A program made the position numbers and the translations under genes. The notes beneath the pieces were generated by a model that ran no database searches, had not been told where the DNA came from, and saw nothing but the letters and a program-made list of their open reading frames with translations. 64,000 nt of DNA from positions 1 through 64,000 of the forward strand of contig REAW01000006.1 of assembly GCA_004293725.1 (NCBI GenBank), read 5' to 3'. Below are positions 1-8,030 of this stretch, piece by piece (the stretch's first letter is position 1; every line of letters begins with the position of its first letter). The DNA comes from Curvibacter sp. (GTDB lineage Bacteria; Pseudomonadota; Gammaproteobacteria; Burkholderiales; Burkholderiaceae_C).

Positions 1-198
1 TAATACCCCTATTAACGATATTTGAGAGTTCCAGGATGACCGAAAATCACAAAAAACCTAGATTCCATGCGGGTTTCCAGGGTTTTTCAATACCGACTAC
101 GTATTTGCCTTCACAAAGCTGGGAAGTGCGCTTTGCGCTTTGGTTGTCTGGCCAGCCCAAACCCTTCACGCGGGCACAACTGCACGCGCCGCCACCCG
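1..198. other. No gene recognised at window start
   Basis: This stretch downstream of the first gene holds only short overlapping open frames without recognisable protein character. I see no RNA gene, repeat or clear terminator in it. The neighbouring gene on the left lies outside the window. Confidence 0.5.
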
Positions 199-1053
199 TC
201 AGCCCAATACGTCCTTGACGCCAAACTGCGGCGCGTAGCCCAGCAGGCGCGCCGCCTTGGCATGCGATATCAAGGGTTCAACCCCCGCAAAACCTGATGC
301 GAATTCCGTCACTTCGGGCCAAAATTCGGCCAACAGAGCACGGCCATCTTGGCCCGTCCAGTTGTGCGGGCCGGTGATAAAGAAGGCCTCGTTCGGGTTC
401 TCCAGTTCCACCTCCAAGGCCAAGCGGTGGGCCGTGGCCACATCGCGCGCATCCACAAACGTCCAGAGATTCTTGTACCAGTTGGCGTATTCGTTGACCA
501 GCGTGCGGTAAAAAGGACGCTGCGCATCGTCGGGCAGCCAGACCCACGGCATGCGCAGGCATACAGTACGCATGCCATAACGTTGGGTGTAGGTCTTGCA
601 GATCTGCTCGCTCACCACCTTGCTCAGACCATAGGAATCTTGCGGGCGCGCGGGATGGGCTTCGTCCACAGGAATGTAGAGCGGCGCCAGCCGGTGCGCG
701 GCAAACGCAAAACCCATGGTGGACTCGCTGGACGTGAACACCACCTTGCCAATACCCAACTGGGCTGCAGCCTCCAGCACGTTGAAGGTGCCGTTCACGT
801 TCACATCGAACACCCGCTTGGCCGGGTCGTTCAACGGATGTGGAATGCCTGCCACGTGCATCACGGCGTCATACCCTGCCATCGCTTGCAATACTGCGTC
901 GAGCTGCAATATGTCGACTGTGTGGTGCACCACATCGCTTCGTGAGGTCGCCACCAGATCCAACACACCCACCTGGTAGCCGTGTTGAACCAGATCATCC
1001 ACAATGTATTTGCCAACGGCACCGGTGCCGCCAGTCACCAAAATTTTTTTCAT
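199..1053 (-). CDS. NAD-dependent epimerase/dehydratase family protein
   Basis: This is a 284-residue short-chain (extended SDR) enzyme. The N-terminal nucleotide-binding motif TGGTGAVG is at residues 7-14, the catalytic Tyr-Lys pair is YGLSK at 141-145, and Ser108/Ser109 fit the catalytic serine. Such enzymes act on nucleotide sugars or related carbonyl substrates using NAD(P); the substrate cannot be told from sequence. The start was placed at the ATG just before the Rossmann motif. A longer frame adds 14 residues that do not look conserved and would overlap the divergent gene. It is transcribed away from the DUF2520 gene, with only about 44 bases between the two start codons, so the two probably share a promoter region. 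Confidence 0.85.
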   Translation of the reverse strand: MKKILVTGGTGAVGKYIVDDLVQHGYQVGVLDLVATSRSDVVHHTVDILQLDAVLQAMAGYDAVMHVAGIPHPLNDPAKRVFDVNVNGTFNVLEAAAQLGIGKVVFTSSESTMGFAFAAHRLAPLYIPVDEAHPARPQDSYGLSKVVSEQICKTYTQRYGMRTVCLRMPWVWLPDDAQRPFYRTLVNEYANWYKNLWTFVDARDVATAHRLALEVELENPNEAFFITGPHNWTGQDGRALLAEFWPEVTEFASGFAGVEPLISHAKAARLLGYAPQFGVKDVLG

Positions 1054-1097
1054 GGCGCCATGGTAACGGCGCCACGCACTCTGTGAGACAACCACAC

Positions 1098-1922
1098 GTG
1101 AAAACCATCAGTCTTTTGGGCGCCGGCCGGGTAGGCCGCACTTTGGCCACACTGTGGAGACAGCATGGCGTGTTTCAGATTCAGGACGTGCAAACCAGCC
1201 GCATGGCCAGTGCGCAGGATGCATGCAACGCCATCGGCGCGGGTACCGCCGTGGCAAGACCAGAAACCATGCGGCCGGCGGACGTATGGATGATTGCAGT
1301 GCCGGACATTCACATTGCAGAAGTGGCCGCCAAGCTTGCTCAAGCGCGGCCTGAGAGCCCCACGCCCCCCATCGTCTTCCACTGCAGCGGCGCACTCAAC
1401 GCCAGTGCTTTGCAGCCGTTGGCAAGCTTGGGCTGGCGCACTGCCAGTGCGCATTGCATCCTGAGCTTTGCCAATGTAGAGGCGGCGGTGCAACAGTTTG
1501 CAGGGACCGCGTGTGCCTTGGAGGGCGACATGATGGCCTGCAACGCCCTGGATCTGGCGTTTGGCGCCATCGGCGCGCAGTGCTTTCGGGTCGCGGGGGA
1601 GGACAAAATTTTGTACCACGCTGGGGCTGTTTTTGCGACCAACTTTTTGCCAGTCATTCAGTCGGTCGCAGAAGCGGCGTGGGCACGCAGTGGTGTACCA
1701 GAGGGTCTGCTGCCTCAATTGCGCGCAAACCTGCTGCGCAACGCAGTGGACAACATTACGCTCCTGGGGCCGGCGGGAGCTTTAACCGGCCCAGCCGCGC
1801 GCGGCGATACTGCCGCTATTGCGCGACAGGCTGCCGTGGTGGAGGCATGGGACAGCCTCAGTGGCGATGCGTATCGCTCACTGAGTGCTCTGGCGCTTCG
1901 ATTGGCCAGAGGCGGTGGTTAA
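1098..1922 (+). CDS. Rossmann-like and DUF2520 domain protein
   Basis: This 274-residue protein has an N-terminal Rossmann fold (GAGRVG at residues 8-13) and a C-terminal helical DUF2520 region, the two-domain layout of a family resembling NADP-dependent oxidoreductases such as pyrroline-5-carboxylate or ketopantoate reductase-like proteins. The FHCSGAL segment near residue 100 matches the family's conserved centre. The start is a GTG directly before KTISLLGAG; longer upstream frames run into the divergent epimerase gene. Its stop overlaps the end of the convergent ExoD-like gene by 4 bases. Reaction and substrate are unknown. Confidence 0.75.
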   Translation: MKTISLLGAGRVGRTLATLWRQHGVFQIQDVQTSRMASAQDACNAIGAGTAVARPETMRPADVWMIAVPDIHIAEVAAKLAQARPESPTPPIVFHCSGALNASALQPLASLGWRTASAHCILSFANVEAAVQQFAGTACALEGDMMACNALDLAFGAIGAQCFRVAGEDKILYHAGAVFATNFLPVIQSVAEAAWARSGVPEGLLPQLRANLLRNAVDNITLLGPAGALTGPAARGDTAAIARQAAVVEAWDSLSGDAYRSLSALALRLARGGG

Positions 1923-2566
1923 GTCGGCCACCCAGCTAACAGCGTCGGCAGCCACTGGACTCCACTCACCATGAGGGCTGCCAGCACCATCACCAACACG
2001 ACACCCATTGCAGCACCCGCCAACAACGCCAGACCATCTTCAAACACGAGCCCCAAGCCGATTAACAGCAAGACACTCGCCGGCACGATATTGCCAAAAG
2101 GAATGGGCATAAAAATGATGGCTGCCATTGCCGCGACCAATGGCGCTAACCATACGCGGTGCCCTGGCTGCACCCACCATCGCAGCCGGGCCCGCATGAG
2201 CCGGGCGGACTGCTCGTAAAGCCACGCCAAGCTATGAAGGGCACGGCGCGCCATGGGTGCGGAAAGCTGAAACCTCCCCACTCTGCGTGGCATCACCAAA
2301 CGTGGGAAATGGCGCCAAATCATCCAGGCCAGCGCAACCAAGCCCAATGACATCAGGCTACCAGTGCCCGGCAGAGGCAACAAGCAAGGCACCGCCAGCA
2401 CCACCAACAAGGCGCCGGGTCCGGCCTTTCCGTGCAGCCGAAACAGCTGCTGCAAGCGCAAGGGCTCGTCTTGCAGCGCTGCTGCCGCGGCACGCAAGCG
2501 CTGGGCTTGCGTCAAACCGGCTCTCAACTGCTGCTGCGCGTGCTGCTTGAGCGCACGCTCAGCCAC
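1919..2566 (-). CDS. ExoD-like exopolysaccharide synthesis membrane protein
   Basis: This protein of about 215 residues has a hydrophilic helical N-terminus, a Pro/Gly-rich hydrophobic segment (CLLPLPGTGS), and two or three further membrane segments ending in a hydrophobic tail. That is the layout of the ExoD family, first linked to exopolysaccharide production in rhizobia. The molecular function is not established. The start is uncertain: the most likely one is a GTG at 2566 that lies inside the 3' end of terC, giving a 43-base overlap in a different frame. I see no clear ribosome site there, so translation may be coupled to terC. Confidence 0.7.
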   Translation of the reverse strand: MAERALKQHAQQQLRAGLTQAQRLRAAAAALQDEPLRLQQLFRLHGKAGPGALLVVLAVPCLLPLPGTGSLMSLGLVALAWMIWRHFPRLVMPRRVGRFQLSAPMARRALHSLAWLYEQSARLMRARLRWWVQPGHRVWLAPLVAAMAAIIFMPIPFGNIVPASVLLLIGLGLVFEDGLALLAGAAMGVVLVMVLAALMVSGVQWLPTLLAGWPT

Positions 2567-3483
2567 ATGGTGATGGCCAAGATACCCACCACAACACCCA
2601 AGGAGACAGCCACCGGAATCTTGTAGATGTCGATCAGGCACATCTTGGTGCCAATGAACACCAAGATCACAGCCAGCCCGTAGTTCAACAGGTGGAACTT
2701 GTTCGCGACTGCAGCCAACAGGAAGTACATGGCACGCAAGCCCAGAATCGCAAACACGTTGCTAGTCAACACAATGAAGGGGTCGCTGGTGATGGCAAAG
2801 ATCGCAGGGATGGAGTCAACCGCAAAGATCACATCGGTCAATGCCACCAAACAGATCACCATGAACAACGGGGTCGCAATCTTTTTGCCGTTTTCCACGG
2901 TCCAGAATTTCTCGCCGTCAAAGTTCTTGCTCACGGGCAAAATCTTGCGCAACAGCTTCAGCGCCGGGTTGTCATCTAGGCTAGGCTCTTGGCCTGCAGC
3001 CCACCACATCTTCACACCGGTGAGGATCAGGAAAGCGCCGAACACATAAAGAATCCAGTGGAACTCAGCCAGCAACCAGCCCCCCACCAGAATCATGATG
3101 GAACGCAGCACGATGGCCCCAATAATGCCAATCATCAGCACCCGCTTCTGGTAGTGTGACGGCACTGCGAAGTAGGTGAATATCAACAGGAACACAAAGA
3201 TGTTGTCTACCGCCAGCGACTTCTCAATGAGGTAGCCGGTTAAAAACTCCAACGATTTGGTGTTGGCAATCTCCGTGGAACCGGTACTGTCTTTGACTGC
3301 CCACCAGAAAAGGCCGTTGAACAAAAAGCTCAGGGCGATCCAGACGAGGGACCAGTTAAGCGCCTCTTTGACGCCAATGTCGTGCGCGCCCTGCTTTTTG
3401 AGGACCACAAAGTCCACGAAGAGAGACACCAATACGATAGCGATAAACGTGGCCCATAGCCACAGCGGTGCAATTGTTTGCAT
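2524..3483 (-). CDS. TerC family membrane transporter (probable Mn2+ exporter)
   Basis: The protein has 319 residues and about nine membrane segments. The conserved acidic positions of the TerC family lie within membrane helices: AVDNIF (Asp93) and TDVIFAVDSIPA (Asp217, Asp223). Members such as Alx and MeeF/YkoY-type proteins export Mn2+ and help metallate exported proteins. The start is the ATG of MQTIAPLW, directly downstream of a yybP-ykoY riboswitch on the same strand, which supports a role in manganese homeostasis. The last dozen residues are Ser/Arg-rich and overlap the start of the ExoD-like gene. Confidence 0.9.
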   Translation of the reverse strand: MQTIAPLWLWATFIAIVLVSLFVDFVVLKKQGAHDIGVKEALNWSLVWIALSFLFNGLFWWAVKDSTGSTEIANTKSLEFLTGYLIEKSLAVDNIFVFLLIFTYFAVPSHYQKRVLMIGIIGAIVLRSIMILVGGWLLAEFHWILYVFGAFLILTGVKMWWAAGQEPSLDDNPALKLLRKILPVSKNFDGEKFWTVENGKKIATPLFMVICLVALTDVIFAVDSIPAIFAITSDPFIVLTSNVFAILGLRAMYFLLAAVANKFHLLNYGLAVILVFIGTKMCLIDIYKIPVAVSLGVVVGILAITMWLSVRSSSTRSSS

Positions 3484-3499
3484 AAGCAAGACCTTCAAA

Positions 3500-3645
3500 C
3501 GGTTGAAACATTCCCTGTAGGTCTTGCGGGAGAGCGCACTGACGGCGCCTCTGCATGCTCCGGCCGAAGGAGTGATCACTACCCGCGACGTACTGACGAA
3601 ACATGCAAACCCGGCACCTGCGCACCGGGCTTGCTACTCCCCTAT
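3500..3645 (-). promoter_or_regulatory. yybP-ykoY (manganese) riboswitch upstream of terC
   Basis: Read on the minus strand, the leader carries the two hallmark conserved blocks of this class: GGGGAGTAGC near the 5' end (3633-3642) and GCAAGACC near the 3' end (3520-3527). Between them lie several hairpin-forming segments, such as the CCCGG..CCGGG stem near 3612-3628. The class binds Mn2+ and is commonly found in front of TerC-family and MntP-type exporters, exactly the context here. A 9-bp complement of the 3' block (3486-3494) covers the ribosome site region just before the terC ATG and could act as the expression platform. The exact 5' limit is approximate. Confidence 0.85.
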
Positions 3646-3759
3646 AGGACCGCGGATGATCGCAGAAAACACAATAACCCCACAAACTTATCGGAATAGC
3701 GGATGAACATTACCAAATTTTCGATAGCGTCTTGCGCTTGCCCCACTTGGGCTCAAGCC

Positions 3760-4575
3760 CTATTTTTCAATTGTTCGCTGGTGCAAGGAGCGCCAGATAT
3801 AAGCCGACAGGCTGGCCGTGGCCACCACTGCCAACACCATCTGCGCAGCCTGGTTTTCTGCAAAATCCAGCTCCTCCGTCACCAAGTGGTAGACCGAAAG
3901 ACCGACCAACACCGCAGCAATACGCAGCCACCAGCTGGAGAGCAGAAACTGTTGTTCCGGCAAACGCACCCACAGTTGGTGCCCCAGCAAACCGGCGAGA
4001 AGGCCCAAGCTGGCACCCACCACCACATCTCCAGGCCAATGCGCGCCCACCGCAATGCGCGATAGCCCTGACGCCGCCGCCAACACGAGCAACCACCAAT
4101 GCCGATGCCGCTGGGCCGCAGTCAGTGCAAAGTAAATGCCAGAAGCCACCGCAAACGCTGTCAGTGTGTGGCCCGATGGCATGGACACGTTATGCAACAA
4201 CTCACCAACCACCCGCATCTGCACGTTGTCCACCACCGCTGCAGGCCGGGGACTTTCAATCAAAAACTTGCCAGTACGGGCAAACAGCACGGCAAACGGA
4301 GCGGCGCAAAGCCAGGCCACCATCAAACGGGGGGCCAGTACCAGCAAGGGTGCGGTAACGGCAAGCAGCCCCCATCCATTGCCCAACAACGACAAGCCAG
4401 TCCAGAATTCGGCGGCCATCGGTGCGCACCACCGGTTGATTGCGAGAAAAATTTCAGGCTCGCCCAGCTGCAGCCACAACGGCGTTCCTAACAAAAAAAT
4501 TGCCAGCGGCCACCACCAGGTACTGCTGGAGACTGGACTGGAGAGTCCTTGGGGTGTGTTGACTGGGGGCAGCAT
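3760..4575 (-). CDS. PAP2 superfamily membrane phosphatase
   Basis: This 271-residue multi-pass membrane protein has the three-part PAP2 phosphatase signature: Lys103 to Arg110-Pro111 (KFLIESPRP), PSGH at 133-136, and SRIAVGAHWPGD (Ser172-Arg173, His179, Asp183). Such enzymes remove phosphate from lipid phosphates, for example undecaprenyl pyrophosphate or lipid A 1-phosphate, with the active site facing the periplasm. Only 11 bases separate it from the ArnT-like glycosyltransferase on one side (its stop at 4587), so the two are probably co-transcribed, which suggests a joint role in lipid carrier or LPS modification. The exact substrate is not known. Confidence 0.85.
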   Translation of the reverse strand: MLPPVNTPQGLSSPVSSSTWWWPLAIFLLGTPLWLQLGEPEIFLAINRWCAPMAAEFWTGLSLLGNGWGLLAVTAPLLVLAPRLMVAWLCAAPFAVLFARTGKFLIESPRPAAVVDNVQMRVVGELLHNVSMPSGHTLTAFAVASGIYFALTAAQRHRHWWLLVLAAASGLSRIAVGAHWPGDVVVGASLGLLAGLLGHQLWVRLPEQQFLLSSWWLRIAAVLVGLSVYHLVTEELDFAENQAAQMVLAVVATASLSAYIWRSLHQRTIEK

Positions 4576-4586
4576 GTACAGGTGGA

Positions 4587-6089
4587 TTAAGATTTGGGCG
4601 CGAGTGTAAGCCGTGGCTCGGGTGTGGCTCCAGCCCAGCCACGGCAGTCATAAAAACGGAAGCTGGCTAACGGTTGGTGCCAGTGCCGCACTGCTAATGT
4701 CTCCAGCAGGGTACAAGACGCAAAGCCGCTTGGACCGACTGGCGGGTCGTACGCCATGTGGGACCAGTCCACCAGTAAAGTACCTCCCCCCGGGGGAAGG
4801 GCACCAGCCCAGAGCTTGAATTGGGAGTCGCCATCTTCAAGTACATACACAGGTAGTGGGCGGGCATACCAGCCCAGTCGGCTACCCAGTGTCCAGTTCT
4901 GCACCGCCACACTCTGCAGCCCCTGGCGCGCAGCCAGGCTGGCGGCGCGCGAACCGGCCTCACTCCAACCATGGAGGTCGGCAAACGGATTGGGTTGCGG
5001 CGCCACTGCGGCATCGCTGCCCTCGACCAAGGGCCAACCTGCGCTGCCCATCAAACCCAATAGCCCGGCACATACGAGCGCCTGCACCAGCGCAAGCGCA
5101 CGCAAAAACCAACGCGCCTTCGATCCCCACAGCTGCGCCAGCCCCATGCCCGCAAAGGGCGCCAGCGCGACCCAAGACGGTGCCGTCCAATGCGGCAAGG
5201 CAGTCCCACCACCGGCCATAAAGGCAAAGATGACAAACGGGATGACAAAAAGCCAAGCCAACGGCCGCTGGACGTGGTCTGCGCGACGCCAACCTGCCAA
5301 CGCGAACAACATCAACGGACCGAAAACCACCAGCTGAATTACCAAAAACTGCAGCACGTGAACCATTTGCCACACGCTACCTTTGCCATGCGCCAGCTGG
5401 TAGGTGAATGAAATCCAATCATTCTGGGCATTCCATACAAGAACCGGCGAAATCAACAAGGCGGCAAGGAACACCCCCCCCCACGCAGCCGGTCGGCGCA
5501 ATACGCCCAAACCTTGCGCCATGACGATACAAAGGGCGACCGCACATGCTGTGAATACGGCGGTGTACTTCGCCAGTCCAGACAAGCCCATCAACACACC
5601 CAACACCAGCCATGGGGCCGAGCGGTCGGAGGCGCCGGGCTGCATCAACGTCCAGGTCTGGTGCATCAACGCGACCGTCAGGGCCATCAACAACGTGTCC
5701 GGCAACAAGCCAATGCCCAGCACATGCAACATGGGCGCCAAGGCCAGTGCCAGCACTGCGGCCAGCGCCGACTGGCGTGCGTGCGCCTGACCAACCAACA
5801 AACGAAGTGTCAGTTGGTGCACCCCCCACACGGTCACTAGCCACAGGAGCCCCGGTATCAGGCGCAGCGCGGCCACCGGCGCCCCCCAAGCCACCAGCGG
5901 CCACTGGACCCAGCCGACAAGCGGAGGGTGGTCAAAATAGCTTAAAGCGGGGTGCGCCGCGTAGAGTAGGTAATGCGCTTCATCGACCGACAAACCCAGT
6001 GTGGCACCCAGCATTGCATGCAGGCCAAATAGCAGCACAAGCACCCTACGCGCTTGGGCCTGTGGCGATGATGGATTGAAAAATTGCAA
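4587..6089 (-). CDS. ArnT/GT39-like membrane glycosyltransferase
   Basis: This protein of about 500 residues has a dozen hydrophobic segments. Its N-terminal SVDEAHYLL (Asp36-Glu37) and YFDHPPLVGW (Asp53-His54) match the periplasmic loop of the GT-C family represented by ArnT/PMT (glycosyltransferase 39), which use polyprenyl-phosphate sugars as donors. The open frame extends far upstream across the tautomerase and amidotransferase genes on the other strand, and that part is not real protein. No ATG lies at the expected start. A TTG at 6089 or a GTG at 6044 gives the family's usual N-terminus, and I chose the TTG with low certainty. It lies upstream of the PAP2 gene, likely in one operon. Confidence 0.8.
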   Translation of the reverse strand: MQFFNPSSPQAQARRVLVLLFGLHAMLGATLGLSVDEAHYLLYAAHPALSYFDHPPLVGWVQWPLVAWGAPVAALRLIPGLLWLVTVWGVHQLTLRLLVGQAHARQSALAAVLALALAPMLHVLGIGLLPDTLLMALTVALMHQTWTLMQPGASDRSAPWLVLGVLMGLSGLAKYTAVFTACAVALCIVMAQGLGVLRRPAAWGGVFLAALLISPVLVWNAQNDWISFTYQLAHGKGSVWQMVHVLQFLVIQLVVFGPLMLFALAGWRRADHVQRPLAWLFVIPFVIFAFMAGGGTALPHWTAPSWVALAPFAGMGLAQLWGSKARWFLRALALVQALVCAGLLGLMGSAGWPLVEGSDAAVAPQPNPFADLHGWSEAGSRAASLAARQGLQSVAVQNWTLGSRLGWYARPLPVYVLEDGDSQFKLWAGALPPGGGTLLVDWSHMAYDPPVGPSGFASCTLLETLAVRHWHQPLASFRFYDCRGWAGATPEPRLTLAPKS

Positions 6090-6155
6090 GGGGGAATGAG
6101 AGGAAAATGGAAACCCTCGCAGTCTAATCTGCCCATCCACCCAAACAAGGACCCC

Positions 6156-6347
6156 ATGCCCACCTACCATGTTGAACTGCTGGAAGGCCGCTCCCAAGAA
6201 CTGAAGAAAAAGCTCGTGGACGAAGTAACCCGTGTCACCGTTGAGACCTTGGGCTGCTCGCCCGAGGCGGTAGACATTATTCTTGTGGATGTAAAGCGCG
6301 ACAACTGGGCCACCGGTGGGAAGTTCTGGAGCGAGCCGCGGCCATAA
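6156..6347 (+). CDS. 4-oxalocrotonate tautomerase family protein
   Basis: This is a 63-residue protein starting Met-Pro, so that after Met removal Pro1 is the N-terminal catalytic base typical of the 4-OT superfamily. The body (MPTYHVELLEGRS at the start, VDIILVDVKRDNWATGG later) fits a small tautomerase subunit. These enzymes act on enol/keto acids or related compounds as hexamers. The physiological substrate here is unknown. It is followed after about 60 bases by a class II glutamine amidotransferase. Confidence 0.85.
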   Translation: MPTYHVELLEGRSQELKKKLVDEVTRVTVETLGCSPEAVDIILVDVKRDNWATGGKFWSEPRP

Positions 6348-6410
6348 GGCTCGGCAGGCTTTGCACGCCTGCCACCCCCTTCTGCGGTCATCCAGGAGTA
6401 AACTATTTAC

Positions 6411-7301
6411 ATGTGCCAACTCCTTGGAATGAACAGCCTCTTGCCGGCCAGCCTGACGCTGAGTTTTACCGGTTTTTCGCAGCGGGGCGGCTGCACCGAC
6501 CACCACGCAGACGGATGGGGCATCGCTTTTTTTGAAAGCGAAGGCGACTTGCCCGGCAAAGCCGCGCGGCATTTTGTGGACAAGGAAAGCGCATCCACTT
6601 CGCCGATTGCGAAGATGCTCAAGTCTTACCCCATCAAAAGCCACAATGTGGTCGCCCACGTGCGCAAGGCCACCGTGGGCGCGGTCACCCTTGAAAACTG
6701 CCATCCATTCACACGGGAACTGTGGGGGCGCTATTGGGTATTCGCCCACAACGGAGACCTTAAGGAGTTTGACCCGCCGCTGCACGGCAGCTTCAAACCT
6801 GTCGGCACCACCGACAGCGAATTGGCGTTTTGCTGGCTGCTGCAGGAACTCAACAAATCCCACGCCACCGTGCCCAGCGTCGAGGAAATGACCAAGACCC
6901 TGTCTGAATTGGTGCCAAAAATATCACGCCACGGCACCTTCAATTTTTTGCTGAGTAACGGCCAGGCCTTGTGGGCCCATGCCAGCACCAAGCTGTGTTA
7001 CGTGGTTCGTCAGCACCCTTTTGGAGAAGTGCAATTGAAGGACGACGACGTGACGGTTGACCTGTCGGAGCTCAATAGCCCCAACGACCGACTGGTGATC
7101 GTGGTGACAGAGCCCCTGACCACCAACGAGGCTTGGGTGGCCATGGAAGCCGGTGAGTTGCAGGCTTTTGTCGATGGCCGCCCTCTGAGCCGGGCTGTCT
7201 GCAAGGCCACCCTGATTGCCGCTGCTGCGGCTGCGGCCAGCCTGCGAGAAGCAGAAGAGGCGGCCAAGGCCTCTGCTCCAGCGGCCACCGCAGCGTTGTA
7301 A
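6411..7301 (+). CDS. Class II glutamine amidotransferase (YafJ-like)
   Basis: This 296-residue protein starts MCQLLGMN, with Cys2 as the N-terminal nucleophile of class II (Ntn) glutamine amidotransferases once Met is removed. The glutamine-binding elements HVRKATVG and AHNGDL are present. It is a stand-alone GATase_4 domain like E. coli YafJ, with no synthase domain attached, so it should hydrolyse glutamine or a related gamma-glutamyl compound in the cytoplasm. The last 35 or so residues are Ala-rich and low complexity. Its end converges with the PKD-like gene. Confidence 0.85.
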   Translation: MCQLLGMNSLLPASLTLSFTGFSQRGGCTDHHADGWGIAFFESEGDLPGKAARHFVDKESASTSPIAKMLKSYPIKSHNVVAHVRKATVGAVTLENCHPFTRELWGRYWVFAHNGDLKEFDPPLHGSFKPVGTTDSELAFCWLLQELNKSHATVPSVEEMTKTLSELVPKISRHGTFNFLLSNGQALWAHASTKLCYVVRQHPFGEVQLKDDDVTVDLSELNSPNDRLVIVVTEPLTTNEAWVAMEAGELQAFVDGRPLSRAVCKATLIAAAAAAASLREAEEAAKASAPAATAAL

Positions 7302-7308
7302 CCAGGGT

Positions 7309-7325
7309 GCGGGCCATGTGCCCGC
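7309..7325. terminator. Possible hairpin between convergent genes
   Basis: The arms GCGGGC and GCCCGC (6 bp) flank a 5-base loop between two converging genes. There is no T-run, so this is at best a weak or factor-dependent terminator. Confidence 0.3.
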
Positions 7326-7331
7326 CTGCTC

Positions 7332-7901
7332 TCAGGGTTTGCAGCCGTATTGGCCTTTTTTCACGTTTTCAAAATAGCTTAAATCGCCACTACAGACTGG
7401 TTTTTCGGTTGGGAAAGCGGTGCCGGATTTGGCTGCACAGGTAAACGCGCCGCTCTTGGCGTTGAGCTTTCCAGACAGTTTCCAGCCCTTCGCGCAGACC
7501 TCTGCCGCCTTCAAGGCACCCGGCTTCGCTGCGGCGGCCACAGGGCCCGTAACCGCGATGTCTACTGCGCGCTCCGCACCGCCGCAGTTGGGGTGGTTTT
7601 GTACATTTTTCCCGCCCAGGGTCACATGGTAGTTTCCTGGTTTTTCGTACGTACGGGTCACCACAAGGGGGACCTTGGTGTTGGCATTGCTCACGGCATC
7701 TTTGAAGCTTCCGTCACCAAAACCAACCACAAAACCACAGTAGTTTCCGCTGATCACATCGATGTTCGCGGTAATCGTGACGGGCTCCCCCACCTTCACC
7801 GAAGTGGATGAAGCGGTGATGGTTCCCAGCACCTGGGCGTAGCCTCCACCAGCAAACAGACAGGTAGCTACCAGCGCTGCGCATTGCAAACTTTTTTTCA
7901 T
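7332..7901 (-). CDS. Secreted PKD-like domain protein, function unknown
   Basis: This 189-residue protein has a clear signal peptide (charged MKK start, hydrophobic core, cleavage probably after residue 22 in GGGYAQ). Residues about 25-115 look like a PKD/Ig-like fold (VGFGDGSFKDA, TRTYEKPGNYHVTL). An Ala-rich linker follows, then a C-terminal Cys-containing part that may form disulfides. The start was set at the second ATG because GGAGA sits 8 bases upstream of it; the first ATG overlaps that ribosome site. The protein is probably periplasmic. The binding partner is unknown, and the neighbours (gshB, the amidotransferase) give no clue. Confidence 0.7.
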   Translation of the reverse strand: MKKSLQCAALVATCLFAGGGYAQVLGTITASSTSVKVGEPVTITANIDVISGNYCGFVVGFGDGSFKDAVSNANTKVPLVVTRTYEKPGNYHVTLGGKNVQNHPNCGGAERAVDIAVTGPVAAAAKPGALKAAEVCAKGWKLSGKLNAKSGAFTCAAKSGTAFPTEKPVCSGDLSYFENVKKGQYGCKP

Positions 7902-8030
7902 GACATCTTTCTCCATTTATTGTGCCGTTGTACCCAACGTGGTGGCAGTCCACCGGACCATTGTGCAGCAGCTGCGGATTCAAATCACCCGACAAAAATT
8001 TCCGGCAACAAAGCCACGCGCACGCGGTGC

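Noticed and set aside
6090-6863. N-terminal extension of the ArnT-like glycosyltransferase frame
   Set aside because: The extra 258 codons overlap the tautomerase and amidotransferase genes on the other strand and show no membrane or enzyme features.
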